The notes: generated by a model from the letters alone, not told the origin. A stretch of DNA of 64,000 bases from Lachnospira sp. UBA3212 (GCA_002363615.1 DEWK01000019.1:101531-165530); one strand, 5' to 3'. Counted from the stretch's first letter, positions 8,324 through 17,042 are shown. A program made the numbers and translations.

Positions 8324-9420
8324 CAACAATCCTCCTGCTTTAATCGTCCTGTGATTTTAAGATCTTCTCCTAATTTGCAGACCTTTAGGTTTTCTAATTC
8401 TTTGGCCTTAGACATTAGGGAAAGGCCGGTTCCCTCTACAGGGGTTTTCGCCTCGGACCCGCCCACTAACTTAGGGCCAATGTAGCAGATTAAGGAATCT
8501 GCCAGATTATCCTTTAGAAAGGACCAGTGAATCCGTCCGCCACCTTCCACGTAAATAGAATCAATGCCTTCATTTCCTGCTTGATCCACCAGGGCCTTCA
8601 AATCTACCTGGTCATCCTTTTTAGGAAGGACCCAAATCTTAAGACCTGCTTCCTTATAAGGCGTTAAAGCCAGGGGATCCGCCACTGTGGTGGCTAGGAT
8701 GGTAGGAATTTGATTTGCCGTGTTTACAAGCTTAGCCTGAAGGGGAGTCTTTAAGTTCGTATCCACCAGAATACGAATGGGGTCTACCCCTCCCGGAATC
8801 CTTGCGGTAAGCATGGGATCATCTGCTAAGATCGTTCCAAGACCCACCAGGATGGCAGAGTAGCGATTTCGGTCCAAAAACACATCCTGCCTTGCCTGAC
8901 TTCCTGTGATCCACCGGGAATCACCTGTGTGGCAGGCGATTTTCCCATCCAAGGTCATGGCGTACTTAAGGGTGACATAAGGCTTTCCCGTGGTAATGTA
9001 ATGAAAGAAGATATCATTCAACTGGTCACATTCTTCCTTTAGGAACTGGGTGTGAACCTCTAGTCCGGCCTCCCTTAAGAGTTGAAAGCCCTTACCGGAA
9101 ACCTTAGGGTTAGGATCGTTGGAACCGCAGTAAAGGGTCTTGATTCCTGCCTGAATCAAGGCTTCTGTGCAAGGAGGTTGCTTTCCCGTGTGACAGCATG
9201 GCTCTAAGGTTACATATATGGTAGCTCCTTTGGGATCCTGGCTGCAGTTTTTTAGGGCATTACGCTCAGCGTGCAGATCCCCGTATACCATATGGTAGCC
9301 TTCTCCAATAATCTGGCCATCCTTTACGATTACCGCACCAACTAAGGGGTTTGGAGACACGTGTCCGGCTCCTTTTTTTGCAAGGGAAATGGCCCTTCTC
9401 ATATAATCTTCGTGAGTCAT
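8323..9420 (-). CDS. ribD: Riboflavin deaminase/reductase RibD
   Basis: Bifunctional enzyme: the N-terminal zinc deaminase domain has HAERNAL and PCCHTGKQPPCTEA (His and two Cys zinc ligands), and the C-terminal domain is a reductase (TLDGKIA, GSQARQDVFLDR, YVEGGGRIHWSF). It acts on the pyrimidine intermediates after GTP cyclohydrolase II. The start is the ATG at 9420 (MTHEDYMRRAI), preceded by GGAAAGGAGGGCCT. The frame stays open to 9552, but that stretch is the attenuator and part of the riboswitch, not coding sequence. At 365 aa the length is normal. It is the first gene of the operon. Confidence 0.96.
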   Translation of the reverse strand: MTHEDYMRRAISLAKKGAGHVSPNPLVGAVIVKDGQIIGEGYHMVYGDLHAERNALKNCSQDPKGATIYVTLEPCCHTGKQPPCTEALIQAGIKTLYCGSNDPNPKVSGKGFQLLREAGLEVHTQFLKEECDQLNDIFFHYITTGKPYVTLKYAMTLDGKIACHTGDSRWITGSQARQDVFLDRNRYSAILVGLGTILADDPMLTARIPGGVDPIRILVDTNLKTPLQAKLVNTANQIPTILATTVADPLALTPYKEAGLKIWVLPKKDDQVDLKALVDQAGNEGIDSIYVEGGGRIHWSFLKDNLADSLICYIGPKLVGGSEAKTPVEGTGLSLMSKAKELENLKVCKLGEDLKITGRLKQEDC

Positions 9421-9443
9421 AGGCCCTCCTTTCCATACTAAGT

Positions 9444-9471
9444 AAAAAGCCCAAACTCTGAGAGTCTGGGC
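9444..9471 (-). terminator. Attenuator of the rib operon
   Basis: On the minus strand GCCCAGACTCT pairs with AGAGTTTGGGC and is followed by five T, between the FMN aptamer and ribD. It is the expected off-switch when FMN is bound. Confidence 0.88.
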
Positions 9472-9605
9472 CATTGCTTTTGTTAGAATAGTAAAAGTTT
9501 TTCTCTCATCCAGACTATACTGTCGGCTTCGGGATTTCACCGAATCAGCCAAATGGCTCGCGGGCTTTACCGCCGGTGGGGAATTTCACCCCGCCCTGAA
9601 AAACA
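9472..9605 (-). ncRNA. FMN riboswitch (RFN element)
   Basis: The minus strand carries the conserved RFN blocks in order: GGGCGGGGTGAAATTCCCC, ACCGGCGGTAAAGCCCGCGA, then GATTCGGTGAAATCCCGAAG, CCGACAGT and GAGAGAAA. The aptamer core spans about 9499-9601 and ends just before the attenuator hairpin, so control is by premature termination when FMN is plentiful. Confidence 0.97.
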
Positions 9606-9624
9606 TATGTAATTTACTATCCCT

Positions 9625-9653
9625 ACTATAGTACAGCCTCTATTTCTTGTCAA
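9625..9653 (-). promoter_or_regulatory. rib operon promoter
   Basis: Minus strand TTGACA (9653-9648), 17 bases, TATAGT (9630-9625), just upstream of the riboswitch. Confidence 0.88.
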
Positions 9654-9723
9654 TGAATAAGAAAATAGTTTCTGAAAAATCTAACAATTGCTTATAAAAT
9701 AGCCAATCCCCATTGCTTTTTGC

Positions 9724-9752
9724 TTGACAAAAAAACTAGAATTTAGTATAAA
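9724..9752 (+). promoter_or_regulatory. hup promoter
   Basis: TTGACA (9724-9729), 17 bases, TATAAA (9747-9752), about 45 bases before the hup start. Confidence 0.85.
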
Positions 9753-9796
9753 AGATAGGAAGGTTAAAATGTAATTGATTTAGGAGGAAGAAATAT

Positions 9797-10078
9797 ATGA
9801 ATAAGGTTGAATTAATCGCTTCTATTATTGAAAAGACAGGTCTTGATAAGAAGATGGCTGAGTTTGCGGTAGAAGCATTTACAGAAACAGTTACGGAAGA
9901 GTTAAAGAAGGGAAATCGTGTACAGATCGTTGGATTTGGTTCTTTTGAGGTGATTCAGAGAAACTCAAGGATGGGTATCAATCCTCAGACAAAGGAAAGA
10001 ATTCGGATTTCCCCAACAATTGCACCAAAGTTCAAGCCGGGTAAGGCTTTAAAGGATGCAGTAAACAACAGGAGATAA
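9797..10078 (+). CDS. hup: DNA-binding protein HU
   Basis: A 93-aa histone-like protein that bends and compacts DNA as a dimer. It starts MNKVELIASIIEKTGL and contains the HU signature GFGSFEV followed by the DNA-binding arm (RMGINPQTKERIRISP) and the terminal FKPGKALKDAVN. Its own strong promoter and an AGGAGGAAG ribosome binding site fit high expression. A hairpin after the gene partly isolates it from the rqcP-divIC-tilS genes. Length and motifs are fully normal. Confidence 0.97.
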   Translation: MNKVELIASIIEKTGLDKKMAEFAVEAFTETVTEELKKGNRVQIVGFGSFEVIQRNSRMGINPQTKERIRISPTIAPKFKPGKALKDAVNNRR

Positions 10079-10097
10079 GTGTTACAGGTTAATTCAT

Positions 10098-10131
10098 CAA
10101 GGTCTTGTCTGCAAAGGCAGGGCCTTGTTTT
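10098..10131 (+). terminator. Terminator after hup
   Basis: CAAGGTCTTGTC and GGCAGGGCCTTG pair with several G-U pairs and are followed by TTTTC; readthrough into the next gene is plausible because no other promoter is clear. Confidence 0.7.
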
Positions 10132-10154
10132 CACACTTGCGGAAAGGAGCAGAC

Positions 10155-10394
10155 ATGAGACTGGATAAGTACCTGAAGGTTTCACGACTGATGAAAAGAA
10201 GAACCGTGGCCAACGAGGCTTGTGATGCGGGTAGGGTTATGGTGAATGACAAGGTAGCAAGAGCTTCTTATGACGTAAAGGTAGGGGACGTAATTGAGAT
10301 TGCCTTTGGAAATAAAACCGTAAAGGCAGAGATTTTAAAGATTGCGGATACCATCAAGAAGGAAGAAGCAAAAGATATGTTTCGCTATTTATAG
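10155..10394 (+). CDS. S4-domain RNA-binding protein, RqcP/YabO-like
   Basis: A 79-aa protein consisting essentially of one S4 RNA-binding domain (MRLDKYLKVSRLMKRRTVANEA read in short pieces, then GRVMVND and VKVGDVIEI). In Bacillus the homologue in the same neighbourhood (yabO/rqcP, upstream of divIC and tilS) acts with RqcH in alanine tailing during ribosome-associated quality control. I chose the start at 10155, after GGAAAGGAG. The open frame begins at 10125, but that part overlaps the terminator region. The function is inferred from the family and gene order. Confidence 0.85.
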   Translation: MRLDKYLKVSRLMKRRTVANEACDAGRVMVNDKVARASYDVKVGDVIEIAFGNKTVKAEILKIADTIKKEEAKDMFRYL

Positions 10395-10411
10395 GAGTAT
10401 CAGGAGGAAGG

Positions 10412-10702
10412 ATGCAGGAGAGAAAATTTCGGAAAAAAGCTTTTCAATTTTTATTTGTGATTGTGATCGTAATCTGTGCCTTCGTAATCGGAAAAATTAT
10501 TGACTCCAGGCAGGATTTAGCCAATAAGCAGGCAGAGCACAAGGAAATCCAAGAGAAGATTGAAGATGAATCCAAGCGTACAGAGGATTTAGAAGATTAC
10601 CAGGATTATATTGGAACAGATGAATTTACGGAAGAGCAGGCGAGAGGATTTGGATATGTCTATCCGGATGAAAAGGTATTAAAACCGGAGGAAGACAAAT
10701 GA
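10412..10702 (+). CDS. divIC: Septum formation protein DivIC/FtsB-like
   Basis: A 96-aa bitopic protein: a short basic cytoplasmic end (RKFRKKAFQ), one membrane span (about 11-30), then an extracellular coiled coil (about 33-65, rich in Lys, Glu and Gln) and an acidic tail with YVYPDEKVLKPEE. This is the layout of DivIC/FtsB, which forms a complex with FtsL and DivIB at the division septum. The position upstream of tilS matches Bacillus. Sequence identity in this family is low, so assignment rests on architecture and context. It overlaps tilS by four bases. Confidence 0.82.
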   Translation: MQERKFRKKAFQFLFVIVIVICAFVIGKIIDSRQDLANKQAEHKEIQEKIEDESKRTEDLEDYQDYIGTDEFTEEQARGFGYVYPDEKVLKPEEDK

Positions 10703-12090
10703 CAGAAAAGCAGCTAGTGCAGGTAATCAAAGATAGTCATTTAATAGAGCCCAAGGATCGCTTGATTGTTGGGGTTTCCGGAGGAGCAGACTCGGTTTGT
10801 TTATTCCGGGGGCTTTTGGCTCTTTCAAAACAGATTCCCTTTTGGTGGGGAGTTTGTCACGTAAATCATGGAATTCGGGGAACGGAAGCCAAGGCAGATT
10901 GTGAGTTTGTAAAAGAACTTTGTCTTAGGAATTTTGTTCCCTTCTTTTCCTTTTATGGGGATGTTCCAAAGATGGCAAGAGACCAGAAAATCAGCCAGGA
11001 AGAAGCGGGACGGGAGTTTCGATACAAATGTTTTATGAGGCTGGTTAGTACTCATGGGGCCAATAAAATTGTTACCGCCCACCATGGGGATGATCAGGCA
11101 GAAACCGTTCTTTACCGTCTCCTTAGGGGAACCGGGATCGACGGGATGGCTGGAATTGCGCCCTCTTTGAGGCTTCTGGAGGAAGAGATGGCGGGACGTA
11201 ATATTGACCTTGTTAGACCCCTGCTTTCTTTAAGTCGAAAGGAAATTGAAGAGACCCTTTTGACTTTACAGCAGGAGTATCGGGTAGACGCTACCAATCA
11301 GGAGAATGACTACACTAGAAATTACTTAAGAAATGTGATCTTACCGGCCTTAAATCAGGAAGTGAACGGAAAGGCCTCGAAACACTTAATGGAATTTGCA
11401 AGACAGGCCGCGGAGATTTCCGATTATCTGGGGCGAGAGTGTCAAAAGGCCTATGAGAAGTATGTTTCCCTTCAGGAGGGACAGGTTCTTTTGACAAATG
11501 AAATAGAAAAACTTCCGGAGGCTTTAAAAAAGCCTCTTTGCTTTCTGGCCATTGAGTCCCTTACGGCAAGTAAGAAAGATTTTACGGCGGCTCATGTGAA
11601 AAATATTTGCAAACTCTTTGAGAGTCAGCCCTCTTCCAGCCTTAATTTACCTATGGGGCTTTCGGCCCATAGGGTTTATGAAGGTGTAAGGATTGTAAGG
11701 GAAGAGAACAAGGCTCCCTTGTATGGTATCATCCGTTGGGAAGTGTTGGAGGGGGAAGAGGCCCTGGAGAAAGGAAAAAAATCCATCGATTTCAATGAAA
11801 AGTCATATACGAAATGGATGGATTATGATAGAATAGAGGGTAATTTGGCCGTCAGAACTCGAAGACCGGGAGACGAAATCATGGTGTTTGCAGATGGAAG
11901 ACGGAGAAAACTTAAGAACTTTTTGGTTGATCAGAAGGTGCCCAGAGAAAATCGCGATTTCCTGCCCCTTCTGGTGGATGATCAAGATGTCCTCTGGATT
12001 CCAGGAATTCGTATGAGTGAAAAGGTGAAGATTACGAAAGAGAGTAAGCGCCTTTTAAGGGTTTCCTATGAAGAGCCTAAGGAATCCTAA
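10699..12090 (+). CDS. tilS: tRNA(Ile)-lysidine synthetase
   Basis: Converts the wobble cytidine of the CAU-anticodon tRNA-Ile to lysidine, using ATP and lysine. The PP-loop ATP motif SGGADS is at residues 27-32, followed by HVNHGIRG and the TAHHGDDQAETVLYRLLRGTG signature (within the N-terminal domain). The C-terminal TilS domain includes RPGDEIM, KLKNFLVDQKVPRE and LWIPGIRMSEKVK. At 463 aa it has the normal length. It is coupled to divIC upstream and to hpt downstream as in Bacillus. Confidence 0.96.
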   Translation: MTEKQLVQVIKDSHLIEPKDRLIVGVSGGADSVCLFRGLLALSKQIPFWWGVCHVNHGIRGTEAKADCEFVKELCLRNFVPFFSFYGDVPKMARDQKISQEEAGREFRYKCFMRLVSTHGANKIVTAHHGDDQAETVLYRLLRGTGIDGMAGIAPSLRLLEEEMAGRNIDLVRPLLSLSRKEIEETLLTLQQEYRVDATNQENDYTRNYLRNVILPALNQEVNGKASKHLMEFARQAAEISDYLGRECQKAYEKYVSLQEGQVLLTNEIEKLPEALKKPLCFLAIESLTASKKDFTAAHVKNICKLFESQPSSSLNLPMGLSAHRVYEGVRIVREENKAPLYGIIRWEVLEGEEALEKGKKSIDFNEKSYTKWMDYDRIEGNLAVRTRRPGDEIMVFADGRRRKLKNFLVDQKVPRENRDFLPLLVDDQDVLWIPGIRMSEKVKITKESKRLLRVSYEEPKES

Positions 12091-12111
12091 CATCAGTACA
12101 AGGAGGACCCA

Positions 12112-12636
12112 ATGGGAGAGAATATTAAAATTCTGATAGATGAGGAAACAGTAACGAAAAAAATCAAGGAATTGGGAGCCCGGATTAGTAAGGATTATGC
12201 CGGAAAGGAATTAGAGCTTATTTGCGTATTAAAAGGCGGTGTTTACTTTTTGGTAGAACTATCCAAGTACATTACCATTCCTGTGGTGGTGGACTTTATG
12301 GTGGCTTCTAGTTACGGAGATAAGACCTATAGTTCGGGAAAGGTAAGGATTTCCAAGGATTTGGCGGAAGATATTAAAGGGAAGGATGTTTTAATCGTAG
12401 AAGACATTATTGATTCAGGAAACACCCTAAACTACCTGACCCGGGAATTGGCTACCAGAGAGCCGGCATCCTTAAAAGTGGCAACCTTACTGGATAAACC
12501 TCAAAGAAGAGAGTTTGATATTAAGGTAGATTATGAAGGCTTTAAGATTCCGGATCTTTTCGTGGTTGGCTGTGGCTTGGATTACGCGCAAAAGTATAGG
12601 AATTTACCATTTATTGGATATATAGAAGCACAGTAA
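12112..12636 (+). CDS. hpt: Hypoxanthine phosphoribosyltransferase
   Basis: Purine salvage enzyme making IMP/GMP from hypoxanthine/guanine and PRPP. It has the PRPP-binding motif VLIVEDIIDSGNTL, the LKGGVYFLVEL loop and the PDLFVVGCGLDYAQKYRNLP signature. At 174 aa it is of normal length. The start follows AAGGAGGACCCA. It sits between tilS and ftsH, the conserved Firmicute order. Confidence 0.96.
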   Translation: MGENIKILIDEETVTKKIKELGARISKDYAGKELELICVLKGGVYFLVELSKYITIPVVVDFMVASSYGDKTYSSGKVRISKDLAEDIKGKDVLIVEDIIDSGNTLNYLTRELATREPASLKVATLLDKPQRREFDIKVDYEGFKIPDLFVVGCGLDYAQKYRNLPFIGYIEAQ

Positions 12637-12651
12637 GAAGGAGGAAAAAAG

Positions 12652-14475
12652 TTGAAGCAGAAGACCCGTGGCGGGCTTGGTTTTTACTTAATGGCAGCAG
12701 TTGCTATTATTGTAATTGTCTATTTTATTGGATCAAGCCTAAGTACCAATCGAAATTTTACCTATCAGGATTTCTTAAAGGACCTGGAGAAGGGTGAAAT
12801 TACATTTATTCAAATTAATCAAAATCAGGAGGTCCCTACCGGTGTCCTGGAACTCACTTATGAGAATGGAACGAAAAAGACTCTTTATGTCCCAGATGTA
12901 AATGATGTGATTGATGACATTGTAGATTATGATGAGAGTTTATATCCTTATATCCGTGATGTGGATAATGGAAATCTTTTCTTAGAGACTTTCCTTCCAT
13001 TGATTTTAGTGGCGGTGATGTTACTCTTTATCTTCTCTATGATTAATAACAGCGCAGGTGGTGGCGGTAATAGCAAGATGATGAATTTTGGTAGGAGTCG
13101 CGCCAAACTCTTTATTGATACCGGCAAGTCCATTAAGTTTGAGAATGTTGCCGGATTAAAGGAGGAGAAGGAGGATTTAGAGGAAATCGTTGATTTCTTA
13201 AAGAGTCCAAAGAAGTACACCTCTGTAGGAGCTAGAATCCCTAAGGGTGTAATCTTAGTGGGACCTCCGGGAACAGGTAAGACCCTCTTGGCCAAAGCCG
13301 TTGCAGGAGAGGCGGGAGTACCATTCCTTAGTATTTCCGGTTCAGACTTTGTAGAAATGTTTGTAGGTGTAGGTGCCTCTCGAGTTCGTGATTTATTCTC
13401 AGAGGCTAAAAAGAATGCCCCATGTATTGTATTTATCGATGAGATTGATGCGGTGGCAAGACGACGTGGAACTGGTATGGGAGGCGGCCATGATGAACGT
13501 GAGCAGACCTTAAACCAGATGTTAGTTGAAATGGATGGTTTTGGTGTGAATGAAGGAATCATCGTTATGGCAGCTACCAACCGAGTAGATATCTTGGATC
13601 CTGCGATTCTTCGTCCGGGACGTTTTGACCGTAAGGTTATGGTTGGTCGTCCGGATGTACGAGGCAGAGAGGAAATCCTTCAGGTACATGCGAAGAACAA
13701 GCCATTAGGGGAAGATGTTAATTTAGAAGAAGTAGCAAGAACCAGTTCTGGCTTTACCGGAGCAGATCTTGAGAACCTGATGAATGAAGCTGCCATTGGT
13801 GCTGCCAAGGCAGGTAGAAAGTACATTCTTCAGGCAGACATTAATAACGCATTTATCAAGGTGGGAATCGGTGCTGAGAAGAAGAGTAAGATTATTTCTG
13901 AAAAAGAAAAGAAGATTACGGCTTATCACGAAACCGGACATGCGATTTTATTCCATCTGCTTCCGGATGTAGGACCGGTTCATACGGTATCGGTAATTCC
14001 TACCGGGGCAGGAGCCGCTGGTTATACCATGCCTCTACCCGGAAAGGATGAGATGTTTAATACCAAGGGAAAAATGCTTCAGGAAATCATGGTAGACTTA
14101 GGTGGACGAATTGCCGAAGAGATTATTTTTGATGATATTACCACTGGAGCTTCTCAGGATATTAAGCAGGCGACCCAGACCGCAAAGGCTATGGTTGTAA
14201 AATATGGTATGTCAGAGAATTTAGGTTTAATCGCCTATGGAGATGATTCTGACGAAGTCTTTATCGGTCGTGAACTTGGACATGCAAACAGAGGCTATTC
14301 GGAGGAAGCTGCAGCGGCCATTGATCGCGAAGTAAAGACGATTGTAGATGACTGTTATAAGAAGGCAAAGGCTATGATTCTTGAAAACAGAGATGTTTTG
14401 GAATCTTGTGCCCAGCTTTTAATTGAGAAGGAAAAAATCAATCAGAAGGAATTTGAGGCTCTTTTTGATAGATAA
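12652..14475 (+). CDS. ftsH: ATP-dependent zinc metalloprotease FtsH
   Basis: Membrane-anchored AAA+ protease that degrades misfolded and regulatory membrane and cytosolic proteins. It has two membrane spans (about residues 11-28 and 112-131) around a small extracytoplasmic domain. Walker A is GPPGTGKT (204-211), with Walker B FIDEIDAV, SRH RPGRFDRKV and the zinc site HETGH (426-430). At 607 aa it is normal. The start is TTG at 12652, placed by AGAAGGAGGAAAAAAG; no ATG fits the family N-terminus better. It is the last gene of the cluster. Confidence 0.96.
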   Translation: MKQKTRGGLGFYLMAAVAIIVIVYFIGSSLSTNRNFTYQDFLKDLEKGEITFIQINQNQEVPTGVLELTYENGTKKTLYVPDVNDVIDDIVDYDESLYPYIRDVDNGNLFLETFLPLILVAVMLLFIFSMINNSAGGGGNSKMMNFGRSRAKLFIDTGKSIKFENVAGLKEEKEDLEEIVDFLKSPKKYTSVGARIPKGVILVGPPGTGKTLLAKAVAGEAGVPFLSISGSDFVEMFVGVGASRVRDLFSEAKKNAPCIVFIDEIDAVARRRGTGMGGGHDEREQTLNQMLVEMDGFGVNEGIIVMAATNRVDILDPAILRPGRFDRKVMVGRPDVRGREEILQVHAKNKPLGEDVNLEEVARTSSGFTGADLENLMNEAAIGAAKAGRKYILQADINNAFIKVGIGAEKKSKIISEKEKKITAYHETGHAILFHLLPDVGPVHTVSVIPTGAGAAGYTMPLPGKDEMFNTKGKMLQEIMVDLGGRIAEEIIFDDITTGASQDIKQATQTAKAMVVKYGMSENLGLIAYGDDSDEVFIGRELGHANRGYSEEAAAAIDREVKTIVDDCYKKAKAMILENRDVLESCAQLLIEKEKINQKEFEALFDR

Positions 14476-14616
14476 TATGGCGTTTTTGCACAGATGAATT
14501 AGGACAATGCATCTCTTTCCTTTAAAAATGGACAAAAGGTGAAAAAGTGGATGTGATTTTGCACAAGGGACGCTAAGGAAAAAAAAGATTTTTGTGCACA
14601 CTTTTCCTAAGGGCTT

Positions 14617-14625
14617 TGTTATACT
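14617..14625 (+). promoter_or_regulatory. Extended -10 promoter for a possible small RNA
   Basis: TGT-TATACT (TGn-TATAAT type) at 14617-14625 without a good -35. Part of the intergenic stretch 14476-14786, which holds no gene apart from the candidate RNA. Confidence 0.45.
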
Positions 14626-14630
14626 TTACA

Positions 14631-14736
14631 ACGTAAAAACCCCCCAATACATTATATAGTTTTTTTGCTACACCCCATAAAAAAAACAAAATACCTTCTC
14701 CAAAGAGTGCTAGTAGCAAGCACTCTTTATTTTTTT
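14631..14736 (+). ncRNA. Candidate small RNA
   Basis: About 105 bases between an extended -10 element and an intrinsic terminator, with no open frame. It has three C-rich, probably unpaired stretches (six C near 14641, CACCCC near 14671, CCTTCTCC near 14695). C-rich loops of this sort in Firmicute sRNAs pair with Shine-Dalgarno sequences. No family is recognised; the call rests only on the promoter-terminator pair. Confidence 0.35.
14702..14736 (+). terminator. Intrinsic terminator upstream of the amylase gene
   Basis: AAAGAGTGC and GCACTCTTT, a 9-bp stem with a 9-base loop, followed by ATTTTTTT. It ends either the ftsH transcript or the candidate small RNA. Confidence 0.75.
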
Positions 14737-14737
14737 G

Positions 14738-14746
14738 TGTTATAAT
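14738..14746 (+). promoter_or_regulatory. Extended -10 promoter of the GH13 gene
   Basis: TGT-TATAAT at 14738-14746 directly after the terminator T-tract; no clear -35. Confidence 0.6.
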
Positions 14747-14786
14747 GGACATACCCATTTAGAATATGGATTTTGGAGGGATTGAG

Positions 14787-16859
14787 ATGAATGATATGAT
14801 AAATCGAGAAGCTTTATTTCATGACGGCTCCATGGAACAGGTCATACCATTTGAACCGGATCCTGGAGATGATGTAAGATTGTTCTTTCGAACTGCAAGG
14901 GATGATGTAGATGAGATTTTAATCTGTATGAAAAACGAAGTAAAATCTATGTGTTTACAAAGATTTGATGAACTGTTTTCTTACTATGATGTGTATCTTC
15001 ATTGTACCGATGCTCCGCTTTCTTATTATTTTAAGATTCGGAAAGGACAGGATGTCTGTTATTACAATCGAAGTGGAGTGACCATGGCTCCTTCTCCGGC
15101 CTTTAATTTTGTGATTCGGCCGGGATTTTCTACTCCTGATTGGGCCAAAGGTGCGATTATGTATCAGATTTTTACGGACCGCTTTTGCAATGGAGACAAG
15201 GAGAATGATGTCTTAGACCATGAATATTCCTATATTGGTCAACATGTCCATCAGGTAAAGGATTGGGATGCCTATCCGGATGCCATGGATGTTCGAAATT
15301 TCTATGGGGGAGACCTGCAGGGAGTCTTAGATAAACTGGATTACCTGGAAAAACTGGGGGTGGAAGTGATTTACTTTAATCCTCTCTTTGTGTCTGCCTC
15401 GAATCATAAGTATGATATTCAAGATTATGATTTTATTGATCCTCATTTTGGACAAATTATTAATGATGAGGGAGACCTGCTTTCAGAAGGGGATGAGGAT
15501 AATACCCATGCCACTCGTTTCCGGACCAGGGTAACGGATTCGATGAACCTTCATGCCAGTAACGATTTTTTTATTTCTGTGGTAGATGAGATACATGCTA
15601 GGGGAATGAGGGTTATTTTAGATGGGGTCTTTAATCATTGTGGCTCTTTTAATAAGTGGATGGACCGAGAGGGAATCTATTTGGATCAGGAGGGCTATGA
15701 GCCGGGAGCTTATCAAAAAAAGGAAAGTCCATACAAAGATTATTTTCAATTTTATGAAGACAAGTGGCCTAAGAATGGCTCATATAATGGCTGGTGGGGG
15801 AATGACACCTTGCCAAAATTAAATTATGAGGGATCAGAAAAACTCTATCAATATATTATGCGTATCGCAAGAAAATGGGTTTCTCCGCCTTATAACGTAG
15901 ATGGCTGGCGCTTAGATGTGGCTCAGGATTTGGGATTCTCTGAGGAATTTAACCATAAGTTTTGGACAGATTTTAGAAGAAACGTAAAAGAAGCCAATCC
16001 GGATGCCATTATTTTAGCGGAGCACTACGGAAATCCTAGGGCGTGGCTAGACGGTCACCAGTGGGATACGGTGATGAATTACGATGCTTTTATGGAACCG
16101 GTGTCTTGGTTCTTTACCGGAATGGAGAAGCATAGCGATTCCTTCCAGCCAGATTTGATCGGAAACAATTTGGTCTTTGATATGACCATGCGAAACAACA
16201 TGGCAAACTTTGATCAGACCTCCATTTTATGCGCCATGAACGAACTATCCAACCACGACCATTCACGCTTTTTAACCCGTACCAACCACAAGGTAGGCAG
16301 GATTGACAGCCTAGGTCCGAAAGCAGCGGAGGAAGGAGTGGATTTAGCGGTATTTAAAGAGGCTGTGGTAATGCAGATGACCTGGCCGGGAGCACCTACG
16401 GTTTATTACGGGGAGGAAGTAGGCCTTTGTGGCTGGACGGATCCGGATAATAGACGAACCTATCCTTGGGGACATGAGGACCTATCCCTCTTAGAGTTTT
16501 ATCGTGAGATTATAGGGATTCATAAAACCTATCTTCCTCTTCGAATCGGTGGTTTTATGGCTTTAGATCAGGGTCACAACAAGATGGTTTATGCCAGAAT
16601 GTATAAACACGAGGTAGTGGTTGCCCTCTTTAACAATTCAGAGGAAGAAAGGAAAGAGGAAATCGCTATGTGGAGAGTGGGAGGAGAAGATGGTATGCGA
16701 GCCTTTCGAATCCTTGAAACGAACCGTGAACTCTATCATGCAGGTTGGATTCCTTATGGAATTACAGATGGTAAAATCAGGGTAAAGATTGGACCAAAGA
16801 GGGCTCAGCTTTACTATTTGGATATCTCAGACCAGGAATTAGAGAGACATCAATTATAA
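14787..16859 (+). CDS. GH13 alpha-glucan hydrolase (neopullulanase/cyclomaltodextrinase-like)
   Basis: Intracellular alpha-amylase family enzyme of about 690 aa. An N-terminal beta-domain (about 1-115, CBM34-like) precedes the catalytic barrel starting at DWAKGAIMYQIFTDRFCNGD. The four GH13 regions are visible: DGVFNH, GWRLDVAQD (nucleophile Asp), ILAEHYG (acid/base Glu) and LSNHDHSRF (third Asp). There is no signal peptide, so it acts on imported malto-oligosaccharides or cyclodextrins. I set the start at 14787 (MNDMINREA), seven bases after GGAGG; the ATG at 14766 lies upstream of that site. The exact substrate cannot be read from sequence. It has its own promoter and is followed by a tRNA cluster. 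Confidence 0.9.
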   Translation: MNDMINREALFHDGSMEQVIPFEPDPGDDVRLFFRTARDDVDEILICMKNEVKSMCLQRFDELFSYYDVYLHCTDAPLSYYFKIRKGQDVCYYNRSGVTMAPSPAFNFVIRPGFSTPDWAKGAIMYQIFTDRFCNGDKENDVLDHEYSYIGQHVHQVKDWDAYPDAMDVRNFYGGDLQGVLDKLDYLEKLGVEVIYFNPLFVSASNHKYDIQDYDFIDPHFGQIINDEGDLLSEGDEDNTHATRFRTRVTDSMNLHASNDFFISVVDEIHARGMRVILDGVFNHCGSFNKWMDREGIYLDQEGYEPGAYQKKESPYKDYFQFYEDKWPKNGSYNGWWGNDTLPKLNYEGSEKLYQYIMRIARKWVSPPYNVDGWRLDVAQDLGFSEEFNHKFWTDFRRNVKEANPDAIILAEHYGNPRAWLDGHQWDTVMNYDAFMEPVSWFFTGMEKHSDSFQPDLIGNNLVFDMTMRNNMANFDQTSILCAMNELSNHDHSRFLTRTNHKVGRIDSLGPKAAEEGVDLAVFKEAVVMQMTWPGAPTVYYGEEVGLCGWTDPDNRRTYPWGHEDLSLLEFYREIIGIHKTYLPLRIGGFMALDQGHNKMVYARMYKHEVVVALFNNSEEERKEEIAMWRVGGEDGMRAFRILETNRELYHAGWIPYGITDGKIRVKIGPKRAQLYYLDISDQELERHQL

Positions 16860-16895
16860 AATCAATAAGTTTTTGACCAAGAAGGCGAAAAACTC

Positions 16896-16924
16896 TTGCA
16901 CAATCTCCTGGAATGTGATATAAA
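16896..16924 (+). promoter_or_regulatory. tRNA cluster promoter
   Basis: TTGCAC (16896-16901), 17 bases, TATAAA (16919-16924), about 32 bases before tRNA-Tyr. Confidence 0.8.
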
Positions 16925-16956
16925 TTTATATTGTGTGAGCAAATACTGCTTACCAT

Positions 16957-17038
16957 GGAAGGTTTCCCGAGTGGCCAAAGGGGACAGACTGTAAATCTGC
17001 TGCAACTTGCTTCGGTGGTTCGAATCCACCACCTTCCA
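16957..17038 (+). tRNA. tRNA-Tyr (GTA)
   Basis: Acceptor GGAAGGT pairs with ACCTTCC; anticodon loop CTGTAAA gives GTA; a long variable arm fits bacterial tRNA-Tyr; the T loop is GGTTCGAATCC. CCA is not encoded. Confidence 0.96.
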
Positions 17039-17042
17039 TTTA

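Noticed and set aside
9421..9552. N-terminal extension of RibD by 44 residues.
   Set aside because: It overlaps the attenuator and the 3' part of the FMN aptamer, and the strong ribosome binding site places the start at 9420.
12948..13580. A 210-codon minus-strand frame opposite ftsH.
   Set aside because: Shadow of the ftsH coding frame; no start signal.
14702..14736. GAGTGC-N9-GCACTC looked like a CIRCE operator.
   Set aside because: CIRCE has the opposite orientation of the half sites (GCACTC first, then GAGTGC), and this hairpin is followed by a T-tract, so it is a terminator.
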